Assembly (NCBI GenBank): GCA_007124075.1
Contig: SLFV01000519.1
Location: 1-17,273, forward strand
Length of the DNA stretch: 17,273 bases
DNA from: Roseimaritima sp.
Lineage (GTDB): Bacteria; Planctomycetota; Planctomycetia; Pirellulales; Pirellulaceae
Direction: 5' to 3'
Part shown: positions 9,601 through 16,732 of the stretch, in pieces
Layout: the number at the start of each line of letters is the position of its first letter
Position numbering within the stretch: position 1 is the first letter of the stretch
Program-made: the position numbers and the translations under genes
The notes under the pieces: generated by a model
The model's database searches: none
What the model was told of the DNA's origin: nothing
The model's input: the letters and a program-made list of their open reading frames with translations, nothing else

Positions 9601-9818
9601 ACTTCATGCTTCGGCAGTCTCGTTACTTTGCCGAGCGACTGAGGGCGGAAGCCGGAGACGACGTGGAAGCTCAGGTGAGGCGTGGTTTTGCCTTGTCGTT
9701 CGGACGACAGCCGACCGCAGAGGAAGTTCGTCTCGCGACGGATTTTGTGGAACAGCATGGCCTGTTCTCGCTGTGTCGATCACTCTTTAGTTCCAACGAG
9801 TTTGTTTATGTCGACTGA
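6633..9818 (+). CDS. Exported PSD1-type cytochrome c protein with NPCBM-like insert, 1061 aa
   Basis: Second protein of the PSCyt1-DUF1549-DUF1553 class, predicted to be exported and to carry covalent heme. The ATG at 6633 is preferred to a GTG at 6600: GGGA lies 5 nt upstream, and the signal peptide ([19 protein letters not shown], then DEP) starts close to it. Heme motif CIRCH is at 48-52 with a likely Met ligand at 99. DUF1549 runs about 169-375 with a second CxxCH (CARCHDHK, 354-358). Residues about 529-672 resemble an NPCBM carbohydrate-binding module ([34 protein letters not shown]). DUF1553 runs from about 768 ([25 protein letters not shown]). Residues about 851-872 are encoded by an in-frame palindromic repeat inserted in DUF1553. 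The stop overlaps the following DUF1501 start by 11 nt. The NPCBM suggests glycan contact, but no substrate can be named. Confidence 0.9.
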   Translation: MTTLGLQRTFRVLYWANVWLMTVGCSLVVADEPVEFKNQIAPIFEQHCIRCHSPDHRKGDVSLATLDDLKSNDYVVAGNPDASYLIELVTSQVGEPPAMPKKAPPLSAGEVDLLRRWIRQGTPWPPDVVVKEKAKADSSWWAYQPLNVVRLSESTSPQSPGSESLASTIDNFIRANLAEHQLKPSPPADRQTLIRRLSFDLHGLPPTPEAVDAFVSDPDPQAYEKLVDRMLESPHYGERFARHWLDIAHYADTHGFERDQRRDNAWRYRDYVIRSFNEDKPYDRFLQEQIAGDVLWPDNEVAVIATGFLAAGPWDFVGQVETKSPELRRSARSLDLDDMATQVMTATLAMTVNCARCHDHKLDPISQQEYYQLQAVFAGVKRGDRVVSDAAFRQYEEQKQSLVARRNSLDLEKGRLEGKGLDLADIVGGGNGLGTGTYRHAIDPRDAKVQTQNFGNLDNVVTNRFAQSPFEFVDGVVIPDGEDGKTEIPVSSTGVTIRGLPKTSGNAWDMIRNGPVASQHSPELDGIDFTKDGHSLLGLHANAGITFDLAALRRALELPPNEAGSPVQRTSESAGNRGELSDLEVPDTGGSESAATPLRFTAQLGYFGAVGNYFADAWVFVDGHKVAEYRKLSRADGLQKIDLELPASGRFLTLVSTDGGNGYSMDQIGFGDPQVKLAVQRELAEEARHRLAEIEAQRAGIDKEHEQLGSPPRFYGIVREESIADVQLLTRGDPESPSGEPLAPAALSSLAMLDPDLGTLETDEGERRAALARWTTHPDNPLVRRVIVNRLWLWHFGSGLVDTPSDFGYGGGRPSHPELLDWLADELAKRNWSLKAMHRLIVTSETYKQTSYDGPLSPSEQNNRDVQGSPSYVHANNIDADNRLLWRQNPRRIEAEAIRDSVLFVSGKLNLQRGGPGFEDFSYQEAYAPIYTYITADEPTLWRRSIYRYIVRTTPDQFLTTLDCPDPANLTPKRLTTTTPLQSLSLYNNDFMLRQSRYFAERLRAEAGDDVEAQVRRGFALSFGRQPTAEEVRLATDFVEQHGLFSLCRSLFSSNEFVYVD
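9184..9249. repeat. Palindromic repeat inserted in frame in the PSD1 gene, GACGGAC family
   Basis: Outer arms CGTACGACGGAC (9184-9195) and GTCCGTCGTACG (9238-9249) are perfect 12-bp inverted repeats. An inner GTCCGTC (9202-9208) can also pair with the left arm over a 6-nt loop. The unit is 66 nt, 22 codons, and keeps the DUF1553 frame open. The peptide it encodes ([10 protein letters not shown]...VQGSPSY) lies between TSETYKQTS and [16 protein letters not shown], which are normally close together in this family. Confidence 0.8.
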
Positions 9819-11226
9819 ACCTTACACACGTCGCGGGTTCCTGCAGGCGGCAGGCGGCGGACTTGGCGGACTGGCGTTGACGGCGATGTTGAGCGAAGAC
9901 AGCCTGGCGCGGTCACATCATTCTCCTCAGGCGAAACGCGTGATCCAGATTTTCTGTCCCGGAGGAATGAGCCAGGTTGATACTTACGACTACAAACCGA
10001 AACTCGAAAGGCGGAACGGATCGCCATTTGATCCCGACGGCAATCTGCAGTTCTTCGCGTCTAAGCCCGGCAACTGTCGCAGCAGCCACTGGAAGTTTCG
10101 CCAGCACGGGCAATCTGGGTTGTGGATGAGCGACCTGTTTCCCAGGCTTGCAACCTGTATCGACGACATGGCCTTCATATACTCGATGCAAAGTAAGACC
10201 GCGTTGCACGGTCCCGCCTGTTTTATGATGAATACTGGATTTACGTTACCGGGATTTCCGAGCATGGGATCGTGGGTGACGTATGGCCTTGGTAGCGAAG
10301 CCGATGACCTGCCGGCTTTCGTGGTCTTGCCAGACCCGCGCGGTCTACCGCCAGGCGGCATCATCAACTGGGGAGCCGGTTTTCTTCCCGCAGAGCATCA
10401 GGCGACAACACTCCATACCACCAACCCGAGACAACCGATCGCCGATCTGTTTCCGCCCAGTGATTTCCCAGGGGTATCCCCGGCAACTGACAAGGCGGGA
10501 TTGGAATTTCTACGGAAGCTCAACCGTCTCCATCAGGAAAATCGCAGCGTTAACAGTGAACTCGACGCCCGCATCAAAGCTTATGAAATGGCGGCAAGGT
10601 TACAGCTCAGTGCTCCCGAAGTGACCGACCTGAGCCAGGAGAGTCAGGCAACCAAAAAACTTTACGAACTCGATCATCCAGAAATCGGATCGTTTGGGCG
10701 ACAATGCTTACTGGCAAGGAGACTCGCACAGCGCGGTGTCCGTTTTGTCCAGGTTTACTGTGGGGCTGAAAATACGACGGCCAAAAAGATTCGCCCGAAT
10801 TGGGATAGCCACGAAGACCTGAATCGTGACCATGGTTATTGGGGATCTGTACTGGATACCGGTGCATCGGCACTGCTTATCGATTTGAAGCAACAGGGCA
10901 TGCTCGACGACACGCTGGTGATCTGCACAACCGAGTTTGGCCGTCAGCCAGCCGCTCAGGGCGACGGGGGCAAAGGCCGAGATCACAACGCCGGTGCATT
11001 CACAGCATGGCTTGCTGGCGGCGGAATCAAAGGGGGCGTCGGCTACGGGGCCACCGATGAACTGGGCTTCAAGGCTGTCGAACATCCCACGTACTGCTAC
11101 GACTTGCACGCGACGGCGTTACACCTGCTGGGTATCGACCATACACGATTGACATTCTACCACAACGGTATCGAGCGGCGTTTGACCGATGTGCATGGGG
11201 ACGTGATCGGTGAATTGCTGGCGTGA
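9808..11226 (+). CDS. DUF1501 family protein with Tat signal, 472 aa
   Basis: Partner of the preceding PSD1 cytochrome. The start at 9808 is chosen over longer in-frame options (back to 9682) because it begins directly at a twin-arginine signal (TRRGFLQ, residues 7-13, then a Gly/Ala-rich hydrophobic stretch to about 34) and gives a length matching the first DUF1501 protein (469 aa). It overlaps the end of the cytochrome gene by 11 nt, so translational coupling is likely. Family motifs are CPGGMSQVDTYDYKP (50-64), DDTLVICTTEFGRQ (about 367-380), GRDHN (390-394), WLAGGGIKGG, and the C-terminal LLGIDHTRL...RRLTDVHGDVIGELLA. The alkaline-phosphatase-like fold and possible metal-binding Asp/His residues are inferred from family knowledge. 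It differs clearly from the first DUF1501, so the two operons are old paralogues rather than a fresh duplication. Confidence 0.92.
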   Translation: MSTEPYTRRGFLQAAGGGLGGLALTAMLSEDSLARSHHSPQAKRVIQIFCPGGMSQVDTYDYKPKLERRNGSPFDPDGNLQFFASKPGNCRSSHWKFRQHGQSGLWMSDLFPRLATCIDDMAFIYSMQSKTALHGPACFMMNTGFTLPGFPSMGSWVTYGLGSEADDLPAFVVLPDPRGLPPGGIINWGAGFLPAEHQATTLHTTNPRQPIADLFPPSDFPGVSPATDKAGLEFLRKLNRLHQENRSVNSELDARIKAYEMAARLQLSAPEVTDLSQESQATKKLYELDHPEIGSFGRQCLLARRLAQRGVRFVQVYCGAENTTAKKIRPNWDSHEDLNRDHGYWGSVLDTGASALLIDLKQQGMLDDTLVICTTEFGRQPAAQGDGGKGRDHNAGAFTAWLAGGGIKGGVGYGATDELGFKAVEHPTYCYDLHATALHLLGIDHTRLTFYHNGIERRLTDVHGDVIGELLA

Positions 11227-11237
11227 AATGGCCCTCT

Positions 11238-11326
11238 TTCGACGGGAAACTTTCCCAAACCTTTCCCGGAGTCAGCCTGAACTGGCCGGGGCACCTGTTG
11301 ACCTGTCTGACAGCCTGGCGTTTTGG
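11238..11326. repeat. Block shared with 6431-6522, copy B, upstream of the GntR gene
   Basis: The core (TTTCCCGG, AGTCAGC, TGAACT, CACCTGTT, CCTGTCTGACAG, TGGCGTTTTGG) matches the block at 6431-6522 at 61 of 73 positions by hand. It begins 11 nt after the second DUF1501 stop and ends 40 nt before the GntR start, so it fills most of that intergenic space. Confidence 0.65.
11303..11313. promoter_or_regulatory. Candidate GntR operator CTGTCTGACAG
   Basis: A perfect 11-bp inverted repeat with the GT-N3-AC layout seen in FadR-subfamily operators, 53 nt before the GntR ATG. Position suits autoregulation. The same palindrome occurs upstream of the second PSD1 operon (6498-6510). No binding data can be drawn from sequence alone. 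Confidence 0.35.
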
Positions 11327-11366
11327 CAATGGCGTTTAGGCGGTCGTCTTTATTGGAGATTGTTGG

Positions 11367-12062
11367 ATGCAGTTAGCAGCGATTGAGCGGCGGACGACGG
11401 TGGACCTGGTGGTCGATCGAATTGCGAAAGTGATCAAGGATCAGAAATTAGCCGCTGGTTCACGACTTCCGGGCGAACATGATCTGGTGGCTCAATTGCA
11501 GGTCAGTCGGCCGGTGCTTCGGGAAGCATTGGCTCGGCTTCAAATTCTGGGGCTGGTCGATATCCAACGCGGTCGAGGTACTTTCGTCGGCGATACGAGC
11601 AGTTTGACGAATTGCGTGCGATTGCTGCAAACAGCCGTGACGATCTCGCCGCAGGAACTGCTTTCTTATGCCGAACTCCGTTCGGCCATCGAAGTGCAAG
11701 CTGCTCGACAAGCGGCTGAGAAGGCGACCGATAAAGACGTTGCGGAGTTGGCAAAGTTACTGCAGCAATTGGATGAAGAGGCCTTGTCCTATGCCGATGC
11801 GCTCGAGATCGATTTTCGTTTCCATCGCAAACTGCTTGCGATTGCGGACAACAAATTGATGCAGAATTTGATGGAAGTCATTTACGAATTCGTTCTGGCG
11901 CAAATGGCGCGCACGACCCCTTCTCAAAAAGACAATCAACTCGGTCGTCGGTTGCACAACGCGATCCTGAAAGCCATCCGCGAACACGATCCCGATGCAG
12001 CCGAGTCGGCCATGCGGAAACACATGCAAGCCGTCCTCGTACGACTGGAGAAGCAACCGTGA
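11367..12062 (+). CDS. GntR family transcriptional regulator, FadR subfamily (FCD domain), 231 aa
   Basis: DNA-binding regulator acting in the cytoplasm. Residues about 13-75 form a winged helix-turn-helix of GntR type (AAGSRLPGEHDLVAQLQVS, RPVLREALARLQILGLV, RGRGTFV). Residues about 97-225 form an all-helical FCD ligand domain with the metal-binding pattern D149, H153, H197, H219, typical of FCD proteins that sense small carboxylates, often sugar acids. The effector cannot be named from sequence. A GGAG 8 nt before the ATG supports the start. The gene follows the second PSD1-DUF1501 operon by about 140 nt. A palindrome 53 nt upstream recurs before that operon, which suggests local and self regulation. 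Length is normal, and no damage is seen. Confidence 0.92.
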   Translation: MQLAAIERRTTVDLVVDRIAKVIKDQKLAAGSRLPGEHDLVAQLQVSRPVLREALARLQILGLVDIQRGRGTFVGDTSSLTNCVRLLQTAVTISPQELLSYAELRSAIEVQAARQAAEKATDKDVAELAKLLQQLDEEALSYADALEIDFRFHRKLLAIADNKLMQNLMEVIYEFVLAQMARTTPSQKDNQLGRRLHNAILKAIREHDPDAAESAMRKHMQAVLVRLEKQP

Positions 12063-12080
12063 GGCACCGCACACGCGTTC

Positions 12081-12103
12081 GTAGTGGAACTCGCCAGAGT
12101 TCC
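12081..12103. repeat. Palindromic repeat, GTAGTGGGATTCGCC family, half copy
   Basis: GTAGTGGAACTCGCCAG plus AGTTCC matches the left arm of the elements at 5721 and 16733, but no right arm follows. Inside it GGAACTC and GAGTTCC form a 7-bp stem over GCCA. It abuts a DUF1501 gene remnant at 12105, so the boundary probably marks a deletion that removed the other half and the front of that gene. Confidence 0.65.
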
Positions 12104-12104
12104 C

Positions 12105-12230
12105 ATGCATCCCGCCATCATGCTGCACCTCCTTGGGATCGATGACACTCGACTGACATCGCGACATCTCGGCCGCGACTACCGGCTCACCGACGTTTAT
12201 GGCACAATGGTCAAAGAAATCCTGGCGTAG
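12105..12230 (+). pseudogene. Remnant: last 41 codons of a DUF1501 gene
   Basis: The frame reads [17 protein letters not shown], continues as [16 protein letters not shown], and ends TMVKEILA before TAG at 12228-12230. This lines up with the C-termini of both intact DUF1501 proteins in the window (HAMILQQLGIDHERL...RDHRLTDVHG...EILSS and HATALHLLGIDHTRL...RRLTDVHG...GELLA). About nine tenths of the gene is missing. The remnant begins two bases after a half palindromic repeat. It shows that a further PSD1-DUF1501-type unit once stood between the regulator and the DUF1592 gene. It is too short to fold as the domain and is not expected to function. Confidence 0.85.
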
Positions 12231-12257
12231 GCCGACAAGAAAATTGAGAACAGGAAA

Positions 12258-14750
12258 ATGAAAAACCAGAATACCTCAATCTTTTTGCTGGTCATGGTCA
12301 GCATCGGCTTCGCGAGTATCGCATATAGCGCAGATTCGTTTGACGCGTTTCTCACCAGACATTGCATTCATTGTCATGGACCGCAGGCGGAAGAAGGCGA
12401 TCTTCGGTTCGACAAACTGTCTCGCGATTTTAAGGCTGGTGTGGATACGAATCACTGGGCTGAGGCACTCGAAAAGGTTAATAGCGGCGAGATGCCGCCT
12501 CCGAGTGAGCAGCGACCGACTCAGAAGGAAATCGCCGAGTTTGTCACGCAACTGGACGCCAAAATGAAAGAGGGCCGGGCTGCAAGGATGGCAGCGAGGC
12601 CATCGGTAGCCCATTATCGATTAAGCCGAAAGGAATATCAAAACACGGTTTATGACCTTTTGGGAGTTCGCTATGATCCGACTAAGCCGGGCCAGCTCAA
12701 CGAAGATACGCTGTGGCATGGTTACGAGCGCATCGGGTCGGAGCTGTCGCTTTCGCCGTCGCATGTGGACCGCTATTACCGTGCCGCCGAGATCGTGCTC
12801 GACCGTGCCCTGCCCACTGCAAGTATGGAGCCTCGTAAGGTCCGCAAGACCGCAGCGGATTTACTGCCAGGTGGTGGGAAGACGCAGCAGGAGGCGTTGG
12901 ACCGCTTCGGCATCACGCGACCGCTGCGTTGCGTGATCTACCCCGGTGCTGCTCCGAACGCTGGACCCGTGGCCTTCTCTTCAGGGTGGCTAGGACAAGG
13001 AATCGGTCCGGAACACAGCGGACTCTACAAAGTTCGCATCCAGGCCAGCGGGATTCGCCCGCCTGGCGGCCAGACGGCACGCCTGAGCATCGGCATTCCG
13101 GGAGATGGTGAAAACCCGATCGCCACTCGGCTCATCGGTATGGATATTACCGCACCGGAGAACAGTCCTGAGGTCTATGAGTCGGAGGTGTCGCTCGATA
13201 TGCCGGTTGGGCTGCGTTTCAATCTGGAGGCCAGCCATCAGTTGAAAGGCCTGCACTTTCACAGGTTGTACCGAAGCACGATTTTCACGCATAGCACTGA
13301 GACCTTGGTAACCTCTCCGTCATTCCCTCAGTTATTCGATGACAACGGGAACGGTCTCTACTCACTGGCGCTCATCGACTGGATTGAATGGGAAGGGCCA
13401 CTGGTGTCGGACGCGGAAAAAGCTCGACGCCAGGGTCTGCTGCCGCCCGATGACGCAACGTCCGAAGTGGTTGCGGAACATTTGCACCGCTTCGCTGAAC
13501 GCGCATGGCGTCGGCCGGTGAATCGGGAGGAACTGGAGCGGTATCTGCATGCTTACCGCGCCGAGCGCGAGTTGGGTGAGACGCTGGCTGATGCCTATCG
13601 GGTTGCATTGCAGGGCGTGCTCACCTCCCGGCACTTCATCTACCTGGTAGAAGGAGACAAGGTGGCACGCGAATGGCTCACCGACTCGGAACTCGCCTCA
13701 CGGCTTTCGTATTTCCTGTGGAGTTCGATGCCGGATGATGGCTTACTGGCTGCGGCGAGAAGTAATTCGCTGAGCGTTGTAGGACGGACTTCCAGTCCGT
13801 CCAATGTGTCGACGGACAAGACATCCGTCGCACTTGAGCGAGAAGTAGACCGGATGCTGGCCGACGCCAAGTTGAATCGCTTCGTCGATGATTTTGCGCG
13901 GCAATGGCTGCAACTGCACCGCGTGGGCATGTTCACGCCGGACAAGAATCTCTACCCAAGCTACGAGGCATGGCTGGAGACCAGCATGAAGGCCGAGCCG
14001 GTAGAGTTTTTCCGCGAACTGTTTGACAAGAACTTGTCTGTGGATGAGTTCATCGATTCCGACTGGACGATGGCCAATGCTCGGCTCTGTGAATTCTCCG
14101 GTCTGCCGGAACCGAAAACGGGAGGCTTCCAGCGTGTTTCGCTCAAGCCCGAGGATCATCGCGGCGGTCTGTTGACGATGGGCGCGGTGCTCGGCCTGAC
14201 CTCAGACGGTACGCGTCATCGCCCAGTCCATCGCGGTGTCTGGCTCAGTGAAGTGATTTTCAACAAGACGCCACCACCACCTCCGGCCAACGTTGATCCG
14301 ATTGAACCCAATCCGCCGCAGAGCCCTAAAGCGACGATTCGCGAAAAGCTGGCTGCACATGCACAGCACGCAAGCTGTGCGGCTTGTCATCAAAGAATTG
14401 ATCCGCTCGGATTCGCCTTGGAACAGTACGACGCTATTGGTCAGTGGCGAACACACGAACGTGTTCCATCCGGGACCGGTAAGGATCCAGTGGTTGATGC
14501 GTCAGGTGTCCTGCCCGATGGTCGCCCCTATAACGATGCCGTCCAATTCAAACAGTTGCTGCTTGAAGATCGCGACAAGTTTGCCCGAGCCTTTATCGAG
14601 CATCTCTGCACCTACGCACTTCGCCGGGTGCTGACTGTGGATGACGCGGATGACATCCAGTCGATTGTCGCGGAGGCAAGGAAAAACCAGTATGGCGTGA
14701 AGGACATCGTGCGTGCGGTGGCACTGTCGGAATTGATGAAGAAACGGTGA
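12258..14750 (+). CDS. Exported diheme protein DUF1587-DUF1595-DUF1592-DUF1588-DUF1585, 830 aa
   Basis: Large secreted cytochrome-type protein of planctomycete type; its reaction is not established. A signal peptide ([19 protein letters not shown]) precedes a cytochrome c domain with CIHCH at 36-40 and a likely Met ligand at 79 ([11 protein letters not shown]). DUF1587 lies about 120-185 ([18 protein letters not shown]). A beta-rich, carbohydrate-binding-like segment follows at about 235-330. DUF1595 is at about 411-470 ([18 protein letters not shown]), DUF1592 at about 474-600 ([21 protein letters not shown]), DUF1588 at about 619-720 ([20 protein letters not shown]) with a second heme motif CAACH at 707-711, and DUF1585 at the end ([15 protein letters not shown]). 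Residues about 508-525 come from an in-frame palindromic repeat. AGGA lies 2 nt before the ATG, with a looser GAGAA further upstream. The usual DUF1552 partner is next but separated by an inserted module. Confidence 0.92.
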   Translation: MKNQNTSIFLLVMVSIGFASIAYSADSFDAFLTRHCIHCHGPQAEEGDLRFDKLSRDFKAGVDTNHWAEALEKVNSGEMPPPSEQRPTQKEIAEFVTQLDAKMKEGRAARMAARPSVAHYRLSRKEYQNTVYDLLGVRYDPTKPGQLNEDTLWHGYERIGSELSLSPSHVDRYYRAAEIVLDRALPTASMEPRKVRKTAADLLPGGGKTQQEALDRFGITRPLRCVIYPGAAPNAGPVAFSSGWLGQGIGPEHSGLYKVRIQASGIRPPGGQTARLSIGIPGDGENPIATRLIGMDITAPENSPEVYESEVSLDMPVGLRFNLEASHQLKGLHFHRLYRSTIFTHSTETLVTSPSFPQLFDDNGNGLYSLALIDWIEWEGPLVSDAEKARRQGLLPPDDATSEVVAEHLHRFAERAWRRPVNREELERYLHAYRAERELGETLADAYRVALQGVLTSRHFIYLVEGDKVAREWLTDSELASRLSYFLWSSMPDDGLLAAARSNSLSVVGRTSSPSNVSTDKTSVALEREVDRMLADAKLNRFVDDFARQWLQLHRVGMFTPDKNLYPSYEAWLETSMKAEPVEFFRELFDKNLSVDEFIDSDWTMANARLCEFSGLPEPKTGGFQRVSLKPEDHRGGLLTMGAVLGLTSDGTRHRPVHRGVWLSEVIFNKTPPPPPANVDPIEPNPPQSPKATIREKLAAHAQHASCAACHQRIDPLGFALEQYDAIGQWRTHERVPSGTGKDPVVDASGVLPDGRPYNDAVQFKQLLLEDRDKFARAFIEHLCTYALRRVLTVDDADDIQSIVAEARKNQYGVKDIVRAVALSELMKKR
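13779..13830. repeat. Double hairpin repeat inserted in frame in the DUF1592 gene, GACGGAC family
   Basis: GGACGGACT (13782-13790) and AGTCCGTCC (13794-13802) are perfect 9-bp arms over a TCC loop. A second hairpin follows, GACGGA (13811-13816) with TCCGTC (13824-13829). The encoded peptide ([19 protein letters not shown]) interrupts DUF1592 between [10 protein letters not shown] and [10 protein letters not shown], where family members have a short linker. The sequence family matches the element at 9184-9249. Confidence 0.75.
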
Positions 14751-14762
14751 GGAAGAAAAGAG

Positions 14763-14801
14763 AATGATTAATGAGTAATGGAGACTGAAAAATGCGAAAT
14801 G
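14763..14801 (+). repeat. 39-nt arm, copy 1 (left end of module)
   Basis: Begins AATGATTAATGAGTAATGG and ends ATGCGAAATG, 12 nt after the DUF1592 stop. It matches the reverse complement of the arm at 16979-17017 at 36 of 39 positions by hand. It contains GGAG followed after 8 nt by ATG (14792), a ready-made translation start that opens a 25-codon frame overlapping the four-helix-bundle gene in another frame. The TGA at 14800-14802 closes the upstream side of the four-helix-bundle frame. Confidence 0.85.
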
Positions 14802-14844
14802 AGAGCAGGAGCCGACAAGGAAGGGTGCGGATATCGAAGAACGG

Positions 14845-15210
14845 TTGCTGGATTTTGCGGTCCGAGTAGGTAAAGCAATTGATGCGTTGCCGGATACGAA
14901 GCTGGGGCGACACATTGCGGGGCAGTTCGTTCGTTCAGGTACGTCGCCGGCACCTAATTATGCTGAAGGATGTGCAGCGGAAAGCAAACGAGACTTCATT
15001 CACAAGCTTGGAATTGTGCTCAAAGAGCTTCGAGAAAGCGCGGTGTGGATCCGTTTAATTATCAAATCCGAGTTAATACCCGAACAACGCCTCGAACCAC
15101 TCCTGGATGAATGCAGCCAACTCTGCAAGATCATCGCCAAGTCACTCGTCACCGCCAAGTCAAATCAATCACGTCCCAAAAAGATTGGCGATGAAGAAAA
15201 GCTACAATGA
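14845..15210 (+). CDS. Four-helix-bundle protein, 23S rRNA intervening-sequence protein family
   Basis: Small helical protein of the family first seen in intervening sequences of 23S rRNA genes. Members occur widely as stand-alone genes, and their function is not well established. Signature segments are LGRHIAGQFVRSGTSPAPNY with AEGCAAES, RDFIHKLGIVLKELRES and LLDECSQLCKIIAKSLVTAK. The first legal start codon in frame is TTG at 14845, giving 121 aa, but the family-like coding sequence begins earlier (KGADIEERLLDFAV). Just before it AGGAG (14807-14811) stands 6 nt ahead of an AGG codon at 14818, so an ATG to AGG change may have removed the natural start. The stop codon lies inside the second 39-nt repeat arm. 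No nearby gene gives it a partner, and its flanking inverted repeats suggest it travels as a module. Confidence 0.8.
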   Translation: MLDFAVRVGKAIDALPDTKLGRHIAGQFVRSGTSPAPNYAEGCAAESKRDFIHKLGIVLKELRESAVWIRLIIKSELIPEQRLEPLLDECSQLCKIIAKSLVTAKSNQSRPKKIGDEEKLQ

Positions 15211-15244
15211 GTACTGAGTAATGGAGATTGAAAAATGCAGAATG
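15206..15244 (+). repeat. 39-nt arm, copy 2, overlapping the four-helix-bundle stop codon
   Basis: Begins AATGAGTACTGAGTAATGG and matches copy 1 at 34 of 39 positions by hand. The TGA stop at 15208-15210 lies inside the arm. It faces copy 3 across a 14-nt loop, so the RNA should form a long hairpin between the four-helix-bundle and DUF1552 genes. Confidence 0.85.
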
Positions 15245-15258
15245 AAACAGAACCCGCC

Positions 15259-15308
15259 CATTTTGCATTCTCCAATTTCCATTAATCATTAATCATTAAT
15301 CATTAATT
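15259..15308 (-). repeat. 39-nt arm, copy 3 (inverted), with ATTAATC tandem repeats
   Basis: Reads CATTTTGCATTCTCC onward, the reverse of copies 1 and 2. The distal end contains three perfect ATTAATC units (15281-15301) and a fourth degenerate one (15302-15308). A run of nine C follows at 15309-15317. The expanded tandem and the C-run are typical slippage sequences. Confidence 0.85.
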
Positions 15309-15322
15309 CCCCCCCCCAACCC

Positions 15323-15327
15323 AAGGA
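15323..15327 (+). promoter_or_regulatory. Ribosome binding site of the DUF1552 gene
   Basis: AAGGA lies 8 nt before the ATG at 15336 and just outside the inserted module, 5 nt after the C9 tract. The insertion therefore left the native translation start intact, although transcription from the DUF1592 gene must now cross the module. Confidence 0.7.
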
Positions 15328-15335
15328 CCAGTCCC

Positions 15336-16691
15336 ATGAACTACCTTTCCCAATCCTGGCTTCTCGACCGTCGCCACGCGCTGCGTGCGATGGGCACCTG
15401 CATTTCGCTGCCGCTTTTGGAGTGCATGGTGCCGTTGCGAGCCGCCGAAGCGAGTTTTGCGACTCCGCGGCGCAGTGCGTTCATTTATCTCGCCAACGGT
15501 GTCCATTCGCTGAACTACCAAATCACCACACCGGGGAAAGACTACGAGTTTTCCCGGTCACTCAAGCCTTTGGAGAAACACCGCGAATTCATTACGCCCA
15601 TCAGCGGGCTACATCACCCGGGAGCGCTCGGCCACGACCATAGCTGCATTTCCGTCTGGCTCACCGGCGGCAAGTTGGGCCCTACCGACCGCAACACCAT
15701 TTCCGTGGACCAAAAGATGGCGGAGATCACGGCACCGCACACCCGTTACCCCTCGATGGATGTTGCTCTTACGGGGGCTTCGCTCGCCTGGACGGCGGAT
15801 GGAGTGCGGCTGCCGGCGATGCGTCGTTGCAGTGAGATATTCGCGTCGATGTTTGAAGAGCCGAAAGGGGGCAAGGATGTTCAAAGGAAAGCCCTGCGCC
15901 GTAAGGGGAGCGTGCTCGACGCCAACCTCGATGAAGTCCGCCAACTCGATCAAAGCCTGGGGGCGGAGGACAAAGGCCGCATGGAGCAGTACCTCACGTC
16001 CGTTCGCGAGGCGGAGATTCGCACGCGGCGGGCCGATGCATGGTTAGACACGCCGCTTCCGGCCATCTCCGATGCTGATCGCAAACGCACCAACCGCGAC
16101 ATCGCCGCCACGATGGCGGGCGACTATTTTCGTACCGTGTATGACCTGATGGTGCTCGCCTTTCAGACGGATGTGACTCGCGTGGCGACCTTCAGTCTCG
16201 GAGGCGAGGGAGACGCGTTCTCGATTCCCGAAATCGGCATTACCGAGTCACGCCACCAGCTCAGCCACCACGGCGGCGATCCGGGCTACATGGAGAAGCT
16301 CACGAACTACGACACGTTCGCCATCGAGCAGTACAGCTATTTCCTCACGCGACTCGCCGAAACGAAAGACCTCAACGGCAAACCGCTGTTAAATTCGACG
16401 ATGTCGCTGTTCGGCAGTGGCATGTCGTACGGCCATAGTCACGGCAATGCGAACCTGCCGCTCGTGCTCGCTGGCGGTTCGGACCTCGGCCTGAAGCACG
16501 GCAGCCATCTCGATTTCAATCAGGGGCACTTCGACGGCTACCAACTCGACCAGCCGGGCAAGCACTACTCGCTCTGCAGCCGCCCGGCGAATCCGAACGC
16601 TCACATGAGCAACCTGCTGCTGATGATGGCGCAGCGAATGGGAGTTGAGACTGACAATTTCGGTGATAGTAACTCGGTGATCGAAGTTTGA
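15336..16691 (+). CDS. DUF1552 family protein with Tat-like signal, 451 aa
   Basis: Usual partner of DUF1592-type cytochrome proteins; the reaction is not established. The N-terminus has a twin-arginine-like signal ([12 protein letters not shown], then [18 protein letters not shown]), so export is likely. Family features include [51 protein letters not shown] and the Gly/His-rich C-terminal half ([39 protein letters not shown]). The repeated His and Asp residues make metal binding plausible by analogy with DUF1501-like proteins, but this is inference. AAGGA 8 nt upstream supports the start. It probably once formed an operon directly with the DUF1592 gene, now separated by the four-helix-bundle module. 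A perfect 24-bp palindrome follows 41 nt after the stop and may end or protect the transcript. Confidence 0.92.
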   Translation: MNYLSQSWLLDRRHALRAMGTCISLPLLECMVPLRAAEASFATPRRSAFIYLANGVHSLNYQITTPGKDYEFSRSLKPLEKHREFITPISGLHHPGALGHDHSCISVWLTGGKLGPTDRNTISVDQKMAEITAPHTRYPSMDVALTGASLAWTADGVRLPAMRRCSEIFASMFEEPKGGKDVQRKALRRKGSVLDANLDEVRQLDQSLGAEDKGRMEQYLTSVREAEIRTRRADAWLDTPLPAISDADRKRTNRDIAATMAGDYFRTVYDLMVLAFQTDVTRVATFSLGGEGDAFSIPEIGITESRHQLSHHGGDPGYMEKLTNYDTFAIEQYSYFLTRLAETKDLNGKPLLNSTMSLFGSGMSYGHSHGNANLPLVLAGGSDLGLKHGSHLDFNQGHFDGYQLDQPGKHYSLCSRPANPNAHMSNLLLMMAQRMGVETDNFGDSNSVIEV

Positions 16692-16732
16692 AGTCAATAG
16701 AAACAATGCCCCGCATCAATGAAGGGATTGGA

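Larger units (their letters stand above)
14763..15308. mobile_element. Candidate inverted-repeat module carrying a four-helix-bundle gene
   Basis: A 39-nt unit occurs at 14763-14801 (+), 15206-15244 (+) and 15259-15297 (-). By hand count the first and third pair at 33 of 39 positions, enclosing the four-helix-bundle gene. The second and third pair at 32 of 39 across a 14-nt loop. The unit starts AATGATTAATGAGTAATGG and ends in ATGCRAAATG-like sequence. The right end runs into ATTAATC repeats and a C9 tract. The module lies between DUF1592 and DUF1552 genes, which normally neighbour each other. The layout recalls 23S rRNA intervening sequences, where a protein of this family is flanked by stem-forming repeats. 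No target-site duplication and no transposase are visible, so mobility is inference. Confidence 0.6.

Noticed and set aside
9682..9807. Longer N-terminus for the second DUF1501 protein
   Set aside because: It overlaps the cytochrome gene by more than 130 nt, has no family similarity, and would bury the Tat signal. Start 9808 gives the normal length.
15206..15297. CRISPR-like repeat array
   Set aside because: The repeats are inverted, few and AT-rich, with unequal spacers and no cas genes.
14763..15308. True 23S rRNA intervening sequence
   Set aside because: No rRNA sequence surrounds it; the flanks are the DUF1592 and DUF1552 genes.
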